Assembly (NCBI RefSeq): GCF_021730395.1
Contig: NC_069367.1
Coordinates: forward strand, 3,966,501-4,030,500
Source: Mercenaria mercenaria
Lineage: Eukaryota; Mollusca; Bivalvia; Venerida; Veneridae
Length of the DNA stretch: 64,000 nt
Reading direction: 5' to 3'
Below the pieces are notes generated by a model that ran no database searches, had not been told where the DNA came from, and saw only the letters and a program-made list of their open reading frames with translations. Positions 20,690-32,800 of the stretch are shown one piece after another. Made by a program: the position numbers and the translations under genes. How positions within the stretch are numbered: the first letter of the stretch is position 1; each line of letters starts with the position of its first letter.

Positions 20690-21150
20690 AGGCTTTCAGA
20701 CAAGTACATGATAGATCAATCTGACTTAAGTACTTGATCTTCTAAACGAAGATCTGAGAACGACCCATTCACATACGTCTTCTGTATATTTTGGATTCGC
20801 AGTATTGCTATTTTTATTTTCACAAATCTATTTTTATTTGAACCAATCAGACGACTTGTTCGAATGTCAGAGAGTAAGAAAAATGTGCAGTCATTCCAGG
20901 ACTCGAACCCGGGACCCCATGCTTACAGAGCAAGTGGCCAACCGACTGAGATAACCGGCTATCTGACACATTACGACATAAGAATTGTAAATATTAAAAG
21001 TCAAGACTAAAGGTAGATTTGCAAAATGTTGTAAGTTAAGCTCTGACTGGCTAGCGAAAGGGTCGTCAGAACGAGGCTATGAATAGGTCATTCTCAGATC
21101 CTATGCGTAGCGCAATAGGAGATGTACTTTAGTCAGATTGATGATAGATA
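20690..21150. mobile_element. Inverted-repeat element with a tRNA-like core
   Basis: The left arm (about 20697-20785: GATAGATCAATCTGACTT, AGATCTGAGAACGACCCATT) is inverted on the right (about 21070-21147: AATAGGTCATTCTCAGATC, TTTAGTCAGATTGATGATAG). Between the arms lies a minus-strand tRNA-like sequence. Either a SINE sits inside a MITE, or the whole unit is one composite foldback element. Confidence 0.55.
20894..20966 (-). other. tRNA-like sequence (probable SINE head or pseudo-tRNA)
   Basis: On the minus strand it has box A-like TTATCTCAGTCGGTTGG and box B GGTTCGAGTCC with cloverleaf-like spacing. The presumed acceptor arms (GCCGGTT and the bases after the box B arm) do not pair, so it is unlikely to be a functional tRNA. 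Confidence 0.5.
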
Positions 21151-21524
21151 ATAATATATAAATTGATAAATGCTTACCTTGTCCTATTTAAAAATACAAA
21201 TTGAACTGTTGTATCGCCTTTATGACCAATTATATAATGGCGATGATCAACAGATAATTAAAATGTAACTAATACCTTTTATGAATTCAGAGAAATTTTG
21301 TTTAAACTGTAGAGTAATATACATCAATATTCCTAAATTTAACAATAGTTTCACAAATGTGAATTATTTGTCCGTCCGATCAACCATACATTTTCATGCA
21401 GACCACATGTGCTCAACATGTATAAAGCTTGAATTCTGCGCGAGAGTAAGACATTATTGCAATATTAATTACACTGTTTGCTAAGCGCATTCGGCATCAT
21501 AAGTCTTGCAAAATTGGGAAAATA

Positions 21525-22389
21525 ATGGCTCAAGTTGGAATTAAAATTATTTACTTCTTTTCAATATTCTGCCTTGTCGGGAAAGCATCGGCGGAATTAA
21601 GCCCGGAATTTGTCTATGACGCGTTGTCAAGGAGAATAGATTTTGTAATTCAAGTAACAAACAGCATAAAATCCGACTTGGCATAAACAAAATTAGTTGT
21701 GAACAGAGTAGAAAAGAAGATCGAAGATATCCAAGCTAATATGTCGGCTAGTAACATTGACGCGGACAAAAATCAGGAAGAAAAATCTCAATCCCTGATA
21801 AATGATAAAATTAAGAATGTGCAAGACATTTCTGAATCTTTGATCAATACTGAAATGAAGAGACAATCAGTAATAGCACAGAAAATGCTCTACACTGAGA
21901 AAAAACATTTGCGGGAAATAGTACAGAAGTTTGAGGACAAATTTGCGAAGTTTGAATCAGATATGAAATCTCAAATGACACTTATGAATGTCTCGTTGGA
22001 TAACTCTGTTGACAGTCTTGAACAATCAATGACTAAACACAAGATAGAGACTAACACTTCGCTCGTTTTGATGAACACCGATCTCCAATATATGATGAAC
22101 GAAACAGACCTGCAGATAGAAACTATGAACGTTGAATTCCGAAACATGATGGAAGATTCGGACATGATAATGAAAAATAAAACCGACATAAAACTAAACG
22201 AGGTAAGGCAAGAACTAGAAGACAAATCAAAAAAATCCTTAGACAAAATCCGAGAAGTACAAACTTCTCTAACTAGAACAAGCTTAGATTTGCAAACTGC
22301 GAAAAGTGGGATCAACTCTCGCCTGAATAACGCGGAGAGCCGATTAAGTTCAATGTCGTCAAAGTTTACCTCCCTTGAAAGGGAACAAG
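21525..22389 (+). pseudogene. C1q-1 exon 1: signal peptide and coiled coil, TAA at codon 54
   Basis: The ATG at 21525 matches the C1q-2 start in position and signal peptide. The same frame continues past the stop to 22389 with charged, Leu/Met-spaced helix sequence (for example RLNNAESRLSSMSSKFTSLE). Donor ACAAG-GTATTG, phase 1. Confidence 0.75.
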
Positions 22390-23698
22390 GTATTGTATAT
22401 TAATTTACAATTTGTCTACGTTCCAATCTTATCATTTAAATGGGTAACATTTCTAACGCAATACAGATTCAAAGGTTATTAACAAACTCTTGCTCTTTTA
22501 TTCTTTAGTGTCTTATACACATTAGTGTCTTATATATTAATGTAACGTAATGACATTCGGAAACTTACGTGACATAACGTAATTTTCCGATACTGCTTCG
22601 GTATTCTTCGGCTGCTAATGTAACTCGGTCGAGAAAGAGACGGAGAATGCCGAAGTCTGTCACGGAAAACACGTTACCTCACGGAAATTGCCGATGTTCA
22701 TTTGGTGTGCTTTACCTTAAATGTTTTGTGAAAAAAAAACTAAAACAGAAGCCTTGTAGAACAACTGAATTACTAAAAAATGTGGCGAAAATTTAGAGAT
22801 ATCACATGTACTCATTTTTGTTCTTCGATCTATCATTCAAAGTTAGATAGCATTTATCTAAATAAATATTTTTAATATCAACTTAAATGTAGTATGGTAC
22901 TGTATTCTAACAGCAGTGCAAATTTGCATAAATTTGTGTTACATGTTTATTTTCTATTTGTTGGCACATGATTTTGCACATTTTATACATGCATGAAATA
23001 AGGCTAAAAGAATAGAATCCTTATATATGAGATATTAAATTTATGTTAAAACGACTATCATCTCCCAGCTTTTATCATTCTATACCGGTCACTACAACAG
23101 TAGTTTCCACAGAGCACATTTCCACCTCAACTGGAAGCATGATGTTTCAATATGTAAGTGGAATGACTTAAAACTTCTAAATATGATATCCATTTGAAAA
23201 ACAGAAAAAAGTAGAAAACCACAGGTGTCGCCCAACACGACAAAAAACGAAAGTGTTGCAAGCTCGGTTTGAATAATGGTAGTTGAAATGCATACTCCCG
23301 TCCACGTCCCCTAGGTACTCAATAAAATACAATCTAAAGACAAACACAGATGTCAGTTACAGGTACTGTATATTCATATTATTGCGTTCAAGTTTATTGG
23401 CTGTGACTAAATACAGAGTTGGTGCGCCCATGATATATTACAGACTCCGGTATATACCGGATTAACTAAATTTGAACAAAAATACATTAAATGTATATAT
23501 TTTGTAACCATGGTGATTCTGACCATAACCTTTAGTCAATATATTATGCACATTATACACTAAATGCATGCGGACATGCAAAAAAATGAGAATTTTTGCC
23601 GTGCGTTCCATTTGATAATAATTCTGCGCATGCGCCGAACGGCTGCACCAACTCTGCAATGAGAAACATTTAAATTTATTTGTATGCTTCTATTTCAG

Positions 23699-23764
23699 GC
23701 AGCCAAGAGGACAACTTTGACTATCGAATCAGTCAGCTGAGCAGTAGAATTTCAAAGGAAGAAG
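23699..23764 (+). pseudogene. C1q-1 exon 2: 22-codon linker
   Basis: Acceptor TTCTATTTCAG, donor GAAG-GTAGTT, 66 bp, phase 1-1. It encodes RISQLSSRISKEEG; C1q-2 has QISQLSKRILEEEG at the same place with the same 66-bp length, which confirms both small exons. Confidence 0.85.
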
Positions 23765-24362
23765 GTAGTTTATAATAAGTTATCATTTATGTTGACCTAA
23801 TTCATCTACTTGTTCAAATGTAGTTAAACTGGTCATGTCTAAAATTATTACACTTTTATGTTGTAAAAATGTCTTTTCTATATAGTTACAGATATATTAT
23901 ATACATAACAATTCCGAGAACATGTTGCTAAAAACAATGAATATAAGTCAGGTTTTGTTCTAATATGATGAACAGAATCATATTCCTGCTACGGCTTACA
24001 TTTTAAGATGTAATGCCAAATCTGTATTAAGGAGCCAGTCAAGGAAAATCATACTCTGGCCACTTAAGCCAGGTTGAGACTTAATAACATAAGTTCATTT
24101 TAAAACAGTTAGCTAACTGACTGCCTTAGGCAAGTGGTTTCTTTATGTATTCGGCAAGATTGTGAGTTATGGCCTTTTTATTTGTCTTTTCTAGATTTTC
24201 AACATCAATGTAAAATGTATTCGTAGCAAGTTTGACAAGTTTTATGACAATAATATTCCAAATAACTAATATATGTAATGTTAAAGGACGATTGATCGTT
24301 TGGCAATGTGTTTTAACTGATAACAGAAAAATGCGTCTTGATTTTCGTGTTTTCATTTGTAA

Positions 24363-24572
24363 TACTGTGAAATCATTAATATTCGTGGGAGACTAATTTT
24401 CGTGGATTTCGTGGTTGAGTCAATCCACGAAATTTAATCCCAACGAACAAGTAAAATTCCCATTAATTTTATGTTCAAAAGTTGAAATCCACGAATTCAC
24501 ATCCCCACGAAATTGACGTTTTTACCAAAACCACGAAATTTCATGCCCACGAAATTAAATGATTTTACAGTA
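24363..24572. mobile_element. 210-bp MITE in C1q-1 intron 2
   Basis: Terminal inverted repeats TACTGTGAAATCATTAATTT and AATGATTTTACAGTA enclose nested CGTGG/CCACG blocks (AAATTTCGTGG-type), giving a self-complementary element. A second copy lies in the opposite orientation in C1q-2 intron 1 (29880-30089). Confidence 0.8.
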
Positions 24573-24861
24573 TTCTAAAATAAAATTCATAAGAAGACTC
24601 TTTGGAAGTATAGAACGTGACCTAGCAAGATGATAGCACTCTCGGTTTGAATAAGTCTGTACATGAGAGGAAATGCAATATGTAGTACCCCTCAAGCCTC
24701 CTTGCATCAGGTTAAACGTAATTATTTTGTACAGTTTCATAACATGGACTCCAAGTTCGGAAATGCTTCTATTTTTGTTCAAATGACAATTGCATTAAGA
24801 TTTCGCAACTTCATACAGATTTCTCATTATCTTAGTAAAACAGTTATTACTTTATTTACAG

Positions 24862-25250
24862 CAAGAAAGGTTGCATTTTCTGCGAGCCTTGATACAAAAC
24901 AAAGCTACTATGGTAAAAACGAAAGGATAGTATTTGATGAAGTTATATATAGTCATGGTGGAGGCTACAGCTCATCAACGGGGATTTTCACAGCACCGAA
25001 ATCTGGAACCTACTTGTTTACGTATAATATACAATCTACCGGCGATGGTATTGCACATGTGCTTTTGATGGTGCGTGGGTATATCAAAGCTAGAGCCATT
25101 GCAGCTGAAGGCACTAACGAAACAGGGGGAAATGTAGGTATAGCATATCTCTGGTCTGGTGATAAAGCTTGGATAGAAACTTCAAGCTTGAAAGACAAGT
25201 ATTATATCTATCCTTACAGGACAACATTCAATGGTATTTTAATTGACTGA
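24862..25250 (+). pseudogene. C1q-1 exon 3: C1q head domain
   Basis: Acceptor ATTTACAG, 389 bp, stop TGA at 25248-25250. It encodes a full C1q fold: VAFSASLDTKQSYYG at the start, GIFTAPKSGTYLFTYN in the middle and the terminal TTFNGILID. The head is intact although the gene has a stop upstream. Confidence 0.9.
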
Positions 25251-25518
25251 TATCGTCGAAATTAAGAAACGCTGATGTAATCACTACCTTTGCATTCACA
25301 GCAGATGACAGTCTAGAGAATGATATGAGACGGAATATTATTGTAAATTAAATAATACAGCAAAATAATGTTTTACTTAGATTAATACACTAAAATCGAT
25401 TATACGTCGCCGTGAAATTGTTCAGCGGACGTATAACCCCTTGTTCGTGTATTAATAACGTTAAAACATATTTTTCCATACCTTATATCTTAATTGCTGA
25501 GACTATTTCATCGCACTT
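25251..25518. other. 3' flank of C1q-1
   Basis: No AATAAA is close to the stop; an ATTAAA variant occurs near 25346 and an AATAAA near 25711. I see nothing else of note. Confidence 0.35.
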
Positions 25519-26040
25519 GCCATGTACATATGTCACTAATATCATGTATTATGCCACTTATGTCATGTACTTATGTCAATGATGTCATGTACATATGTCA
25601 ATGAGTTCAGGTACACATGTAGGTATATCACTTACGTTTGTTAGAAAAACAGTGTAAGTTAAGCCTTCATAATTAATCCATTTTATTTCGAAATAACAAT
25701 TAAAAGTAATCAATAAATTGCTTGTTTTATAACCTTTCCATTGATCAAAAAATTATTTATGTAATTTGTGTTTTAAGAGAGTTTAGACAGTTAGAAAAAC
25801 ATCACTGTTTACAAAAAACATGGACGGTCGGCTTCTGCCCACCCGATCACTGTCTTATCAGTTCTAAAAATAGAATTTGTATACAAACACGATCTCTCCT
25901 ATATGTCATATCATGTAATCATGTACGTATACCACTAATGTTGTATACATAATTATGTCAATAATGTCATGTACATATCTCTATATCATCATTTGCACAT
26001 ATGTCGGTAGTGACGTGTACATTATTTATCACATACATGT
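25519..26040 (+). repeat. ATGTCATGTACATATGTCA-type minisatellite, interrupted
   Basis: Loose units of about 24 bases (TCAATGATGTCATGTACATA) occupy 25519-25640 and again 25895-26040. The 255 bases between do not fit the repeat and look like an insertion or degenerated units. Confidence 0.65.
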
Positions 26041-27320
26041 TTTATATATTTTGTACTGTATATTATACATCTATAAAAGATAGAATTTATGTACATGTGT
26101 TTGTATAATTTGTTAAACACTATTTCAGTTATGTTGCCACGGATCAGTAGATTTCATATCAAAGCTTATATGCTCCCACAAACAGGGAATTATCAAAACT
26201 CATTACAGAACCTAGACTTCAGATGTTTGATCTTTTGAAGCAGCTATATTTCTAATATAATACCATTTCTATTTCTTTCTAGTAATGTATCTGTCAAAAT
26301 TGACTATAACTCGAGGTAAATAAGACTAAAATTTCTTTGAAACTGTGAACATTTTGACGCATAGAACGTCGAGACGCCATCGTGACGTCATTTCCTGTTT
26401 AATATTTTTACGTATTCAGGGAGTTGAATACAGGGATTTGTTTCGTTCTTTAATGACATACACGTAAATGCATTACTTGAGACAAGAATTCGGATGTACA
26501 TAACAAATATTTATATAAACATTAAATGTTGGGATTAGGTATTGCTTGCAAATAAGTATCACAAGGTACTCAAAAGCCTAACATTGAGACAGCATGACAA
26601 TAAACCTGTTGATAATAAGTGAGTTTTGCCAATGTCTGCATTTCTTTATTCTGAACAGATGACCGACGAATTTAATAAAAATGGCACTTTATGAAATTAA
26701 TTTATTATGAAAAAAAAGGTGAAACAACCAAGTTAGTTGGCAGGCGTGTGACTTTAACCCATGCTTTATAAAATTAACACCGTGGTTTAATTTTATATTG
26801 TATCTATACGTTATCCTGCTCTTTATTTCTATCTTAAATTTTCTTTTATTCTTTTTTTAACAAAAGGTTTTGTTTTCAATAAATTATGCGAGGTTATAAA
26901 AAAAGTTACTCTCCCTTTAAATTGACTTAGTTGATCTTTGATCCCTCAGATCTAGGTAAAAAAACCCCTGATAAACGGATAAATTATCCCTCAACGTCAT
27001 TAAATTTCCATGAAACGCACGGGAATGTCTGCGTTAGTTTTTCACGTTGAGGTCATTTCCTTTTGAAATATCCGTTTTGGGGTCGTAATGCGTTTACGCT
27101 TTGCCACGGAACGCGCATATATAAAAAGGTGTTATAACAGAAGATGTTGACGTTCCAGTTTTATATCGGGTGCGTGACATCATTTGTGATGCCTGTTTCA
27201 TGCATATCGTCACGTTCAAAAGTTCGTTAACTACGACATTTTCAGTTTTACTAGACTAAAGAACAAATTTATATCATTTATATGATAATTACAAGTGTAG
27301 TATGTGTATGTAATAAAAAG
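26041..27320. other. Intergenic DNA, no gene seen
   Basis: No supported coding region. There are simple T/A-rich stretches, and at 26970-27080 a partly self-complementary GATAAACGGATAA / TATCCGTTTTGG pair suggesting another decayed inverted-repeat element. Confidence 0.45.
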
Positions 27321-27321
27321 A

Positions 27322-27441
27322 TTATTAGATTTTCATCGAGAAATATGCACTCGTTCTTTCGCGGAATAATATTGCGCTCCTAAAGACGCGCAATATTTCC
27401 GCTATAGAACTCGTGCATATTTCTCGATACAAATCTAATAA
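27322..27441. mobile_element. 120-bp palindromic foldback element, complete
   Basis: TTATTAGATTTTCATCGAGA is mirrored by TCTCGATACAAATCTAATAA; within it AAATATGCACTCGTTCT pairs with AGAACTCGTGCATATTT, and GCGGAATAATATTGCGC with GCGCAATATTTCCGC. Related copies are at 27459, 33760 (partial) and 63905 (cut by the window end). Confidence 0.8.
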
Positions 27442-27458
27442 CCTATAAATAATTTACT

Positions 27459-27560
27459 AGATTATGCACGAGTTCTTTTGCGGAATGATATTGCGCTCTA
27501 AAGTCGAGCAATATTTTCGCTGTAGAGCTCGTGTATATTTCCCGATACAAATGTATTAAC
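27459..27560. mobile_element. Second palindromic foldback element, left end truncated
   Basis: Same family as the neighbouring copy (TATGCACGAGTTCTTTTGCG and CGCTGTAGAGCTCGTGTATA), lying only 17 bases away. The left outer arm is missing. Confidence 0.7.
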
Positions 27561-27907
27561 ATATAAATATTGCAAAATAGTTATCTATACTCCCAATTTA
27601 AACGTTACGTAAGTATTTGACAGATATTTCTTCATTACCGACGTCTGGTCACTATTTCGTGGTAATGTCTGTAAAAATATTTATTATATGTTCTAAAAAT
27701 AACCTAAATTTCATTGGCCTAAACCGCTTCTCATCTATCAAAATATATTTCATGTTTAATAGTTAGTGGGTTTTCCCCATTAAACATGACTTTCTAAAAA
27801 TAGAATGGAAGTTATTTATTGTTACTTTCAAACATTAAATATGTTTCAAGAAATTTTTGTTACTTATTCATAAACCTGAACCCATATAATAAAATAGTTA
27901 TTGACTC

Positions 27908-27990
27908 TTGAGCCATTGTACATGATGTGATATCGCCTCGGTCAATATTGCTCTCTTCTGGTGGATATCACATCATATCCAATGGCTCAA
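27908..27990. repeat. 83-bp hairpin
   Basis: TTGAGCCATTGTACATGATG and GATATC on the left pair with GATATCACATCATATCCAAT and GGCTCAA on the right, with a short loop. No coding content. Confidence 0.65.
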
Positions 27991-29100
27991 GTGCCAATAA
28001 TTGTATAATATGTAATGACCAATGAAATGATGTTATTTCACATGCATATTAGCTTTTATAATATCCCGTCTTTAGCTATTGTATTTTTCCTAGTAAAAGG
28101 TTCAAAATATAGCTAACACATGTTTCATAACACCAAAAAAGAGAGGAAAATGAATAGATAAATAAATAAATAAATTAAACAAGATTGTAGATATCAGGGG
28201 TAGGATCTGGAACTGTCACCGACTGGCACAAAAAATCTTGGAATATGATATATTCTATCACTTTGTGAAACTATGTTTTTATCATTTTTTTTAGCTGTCT
28301 ACTGCAGTGAACCATACCCATCTGAAATAAATCTCTCCAACCAATTTGTTTGATATAATATACACATATTGACCGACTGGCCATTTAGTAAGTGCTTTCA
28401 TTGCATGACGTAAGACATATTGTTTCTCTCTAGCTAAAGTTTTGACTCTAGTCCAGCAAACCTGTGTTGAACTATAGACTGGTCAATTGGAGAAATTTTT
28501 ACATGACTCTGTATATAAATCACCAGTGCATAGTGGGTACTATAGATCCGTCTTAAGTTCAACGCTTAATGTTGATTGGCTAAAGTTAAAACTTGAAGAT
28601 TAACAATACGAATATCATGCAATGAATGCACTGCATGATCGCAAAGGACCAGAAAATATAACAATACCAAATATAAGTACGATGAGACTTTTTACAGCCG
28701 CCACACGTACATAAACAATAATGAAGTCATGCAAAAATGAATATGAAGATTTGTTACTGATCCTCATTTCCTGATCGCTATAAGTAATATGTACATATAA
28801 TGGTATGAAGTATGATAGGCAAAGAATTAAACCTATTTCCTATTCTCATGTGCATTTTTAAAGTATCAACCACTTTACACACTGGTGATTGCTTGGTAAA
28901 TTATGACGCAGTTCACAGCTTCAATATATCAGCAGATAAAGAGCTATATATTATTTGAATGCATCTGACATACGTTTTTGAGAGTTTTTGTCACGTGACA
29001 GTACGTTGGTATTATTATTAAGAGATTTAATCACTTACCACTAGATCTTTATTTTTAAAGGACATACATTTATAGTTACTGAATTAGGACTGTTTGAAAT
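27991..29100. other. Upstream region of C1q-2
   Basis: No gene or clear repeat is seen. A TAAATAAATAAATAAA tract is at about 28160. A promoter for C1q-2 must lie here or in an upstream exon; the last 300 bases hold a few AT-rich TATA-like words, none convincing. Confidence 0.4.
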
Positions 29101-29821
29101 ATGGCCGGCGCTAGAATTAAAATTCTTGTTTGTGTGATGTTTATATATTCTGTTAGCGAGATGGCCGCGGAACTGAATCCTGAAATTGAAGTTGTTTATG
29201 ACATGTTGACGCGGAGAATAGATTCTTTAGTTCATGATACAAATTATTTAAAATCTGAATTGGATGAAACAAAAGCAGATTTTAAGTCTGATTTAAGCGC
29301 GATCGTCAGCAGAATAGAGAATGCCGAAGCCAAGATTTCTGCTTTTACGCTAAATACGGATTCCAGAGAAGAGGACATGACAAATTATGATGTGAATGTT
29401 GAAGTAAAAAGGCAATTAGTGGCAGTAAGAAAAATGCTCGCTGCTGAGAAAGCTCTTCTGAGAAAAATGGTGGACACACTTGAAAACAAATTTAGAGCAT
29501 TTGAATCAGAAATTAGATCCCAAATTTCGCTGCTGAATGTCTCCGCGGGAAGCTCGGTTGATGGCCTAGTTCACGCAATAACTGATCATAAGCTGGAGAC
29601 AAACAATTCGTTAATGTTGACGGACATCCAGATAGGGAAAGTGCGAAAGGATATAGAAGAAAACCGCGAAGATTTACTTGATGCGATTACTGAGGTTAGC
29701 CAAAATATCCTTTCTAAAACTAGATCAGAGTTGGGAAGTGCGAAAAACGAACTCACTCGCTTGATCAATGACGAAAGAACAGAGGTGTTGTCAAAGCTTG
29801 TTTCTGTTGAAAGAACACAAG
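29101..29821 (+). CDS. C1q-2 exon 1: signal peptide and coiled coil
   Basis: Starts ATGGCCGGCGCTAGA and runs open to the donor CAAG-GTATGG; read-through stops five codons later. The helix carries SAIVSRIENAEAKISAF and FRAFESEIRSQISLLNVS-type heptads with N-glycosylation sites. The same S-L-L-N-V-S/M-N-V-S motif occurs in C1q-1. Confidence 0.85.
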
Positions 29822-32800
29822 GTATGGAAATTTAACAAATGTTAGACACTTTATCTCATTGAAAGACATTTATCGTGATTACTGTAAAATCATTTAATTT
29901 TGTAGTCATGAAATTTCGTGGTTTTGGTCAAAACGACAATTTCGTGGGAATATGAATTCGTGGATTTCCACTTTTGAACAAAAAATGAATGGGAATTTTA
30001 CTTGTTCGTTGGGATTAAAATTCAAGGATTGACTCAACCTCGAAATCCACAAAAATTAATCCCCCACGAATATAAATGATTTCACAGTATTCATCAAGGT
30101 AGTGGACCCAAGGGAATGGGTCGGCATTAAATCTCCCGCATTGAGTGTACGCACGCATTGAATGTACACTATTAAACCTATGTTAAACATAGCCCTAAGC
30201 TTTAGTCAGTATATAGTACACTCAATACGTGCGCAAATCCAACAGGGGCGATTTAATGTTGGCGCAAGGGAATGGCGTGTGGCAATTGTCGTGCGATAAC
30301 GTAATCTCCGTACACTAATTCGGTAGTCTTTGTCTGTTACTGTAGCCCAGTCCATCACATGACTTTCGGAACCAGCCGGAAATGACACAATTGAAGTCCA
30401 CTACCTTAAATACGAGAGAATACAGTAGGTGCAAATTGCTGAATTAATATTTCACCTGAATTTGTTCTTTTATATTCAATTTTATCGTGAAAATAGACGA
30501 TTTCTACATTTTTCATTTCTTCAAAATTATTATATGATTTTTTTTATGCATATTAGTTTTCAACTGTCCATCCGTTCGTTAGTTAGTTCGTTCGTCACAA
30601 CGTTAACTTTTTGCATGAAGGCACATTACTCGCGAACCACTGCACCTAGGACCTTCAAACATCACATGCTGATAGTACTTATTGAGTACACCACCCTTAC
30701 TGACTTTGGGGTCACCAAGTCAAAGGTCAAGGTCACAGGGGCCAACGTTAACTTTTTGCATGAAGGCACTTTACTTGCGAACCACTGCACCAGGACCTTC
30801 AAATTTCACATGATGATAGTACTTATTGAGTACACCACCCCTACTGACTTTGGGGTTACCAGGTCAAAGGTCAATGTCACAGGGGCCAACGTTAACTTTT
30901 TGCATGAAGGCACTTTACTCGCGAACCACTTCACCCAGGACCTTCATACTTCACATGCTGATAGTACTTATTGATGGCTACTGACTTTGGGGTCACCAGT
31001 CAAAGGTCAAGGTCACAGGGGCCAATGTTTAACTTTTTGCATGAAGGCATTTTACTCGCAAACCACTGCACCCAGGACCTTCATACTTCACGTGCTAATA
31101 GTACTTATTGCATACACCACCCCTACTGACTTTGGGGTCACCAGGTTAAAGGTCAAGGTCACAGGGGTCAATGTTAACGTTTTGCATGAAGGCACTTTAC
31201 TAGCGAACTACTGCACTCAGGACCTTCAAACTTCACATGCTGATAGTACTTATTGAGTACACCAGCCCTACTGACTTTGGGGTCACCAGATCAATGGTCA
31301 AGTTCACAGGGGCCGACGTTAACCTTTTGCATGAAGGCACTTTACTCGCGAACCACTGCACCCAGGACTTTCAAACTTCACATGCTAATAGTACTTACTG
31401 AGTACACCATCCCTACTGATTTTGGGGTCACCAGGTCAAAGGTCAAAGTCACAGGGGCCAACATTATCTTTTTGCATGAAGGCACTTTAGTAACAGCTCT
31501 TGTTCTGAAATGTTTATCATCTAATGACTACATCAATTTATTTAATATAACAGATTGGAAACATAGTTAATCAAATTGATTTAAAGTAATAGCATTTTCG
31601 ATTTTTAAAAAAAAAAATTTGCATGACTGCCAGATGATACAAATATGACATATTTAACATAAATCTTTTGTTTGATAGTGGAAAAATGACAAACGTGAAA
31701 ATTTTGCATCTGATGTAATTGCATTTTTAAAATTTCATAAATTAAAAACCTTCCAAATTATACAAAAATGTCCTGTTTAAAATATTTTTTGTTTGATGGT
31801 GAAAAATGGCACTTGTAAAAAATATTGCATCAGATAATTATAATTGCATATTCGAAATTTCAAAAATTTCAAAACCGCCTTATATTGCAAAAATGTCCTA
31901 TTTGAAATGAATATTTGTTGTTTGAAAATGAAAATGGCATTTGTAAACGTATTGAATCTGATGTTCAGTCGTGGAAACACATTTGAGCCGCGCCATGAGA
32001 AAACCAACATAGTGAGTTTGCGACCAGCTGGCTCCAGACCAGCCTGCTCATCCGCGCAGTCTGGTCAGGATCCATGCCGGTCGCTTTCAAAGTCTATTGG
32101 AATTAGAGAAACCTTTAGCGAACAGCATGGATCCAGACCAGACTGCGCAGATCCATGCTGGTCACAAAGCCACTATGTTGGTTTTCTCATGGCACGGCTC
32201 ATTTTGATCTTATACTGAAACAAACGAGTATATATGATACTAGAAGGGTTTAGTGTGTCTACTTATGTGGATTCGTTCAGATAAAATGATGATGAATTTG
32301 TATATATTTCAGAAAACGTGGAAAGCAAATTCAATCAACAAATCAGTCAGCTGAGCAAAAGAATTTTAGAGGAAGAAGGTAGTTAAAATTGTCATTTATG
32401 TTGATCTCTGTAAAATTATAACAAAACACATATATAATTATAGAAACGCAGAAGAACTATTCAATCTGGATAACTATTAGAGCAATGTGACACAATATAA
32501 GGACATTGTTTTTCAGCTTGCGTTCACTAATTTGCGGAAGCATTGGCGAACACACTTCTTTAAAAGAACACATGTTCACTGTCATATGAACAGATATGGT
32601 CGTCCTTTTCATTGCAGTAGTGAGAAACATCGTTCTATAATTTACTTAGTAAAAATTGTGTTTTACATTTCAGATATAACGGTTGCATTTTCAGCGCGCC
32701 TAGTTACGGAACGCAGTCATTATGGTAAAAACGAAAGAATAATATTTGACCACGTCGACTATAGCCATGGCGGAGGGTACAGCGCATCAACGGGGATCTT

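Larger units (their letters stand above)
21525..25250 (+). pseudogene. C1q-1: secreted C1q-domain protein gene with an in-frame stop
   Basis: Three exons (21525-22389, 23699-23764, 24862-25250) join in phase 1 and would give 439 residues if codon 54 were sense. Residues 1-23 form a signal peptide (hydrophobic core YFFSIFCLVGKASA), then comes a long heptad-like region, a short linker exon and a C1q head with the F-T-A-P-x-S-G-T-Y motif. TAA at 21684-21686 sits after K-S-D-L-A, where the paralogue C1q-2 has D-E-T-K, so a GAA-to-TAA change is likely. The remaining frame is open, which suggests a recent loss, a null allele, or a sequencing error. Related proteins in bivalves act as soluble lectin-like recognition molecules. 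Confidence 0.75.

Noticed and set aside
20894-20966. Functional tRNA gene
   Set aside because: Internal promoter boxes exist but the acceptor stem does not pair; it lies inside an inverted-repeat element.
30429-31570. ORFs of 89-181 codons on the + strand
   Set aside because: Generated by the 145-bp satellite (145 is not a multiple of 3 and indels shift the frame); repeated motifs in the proteins mirror the DNA repeat.
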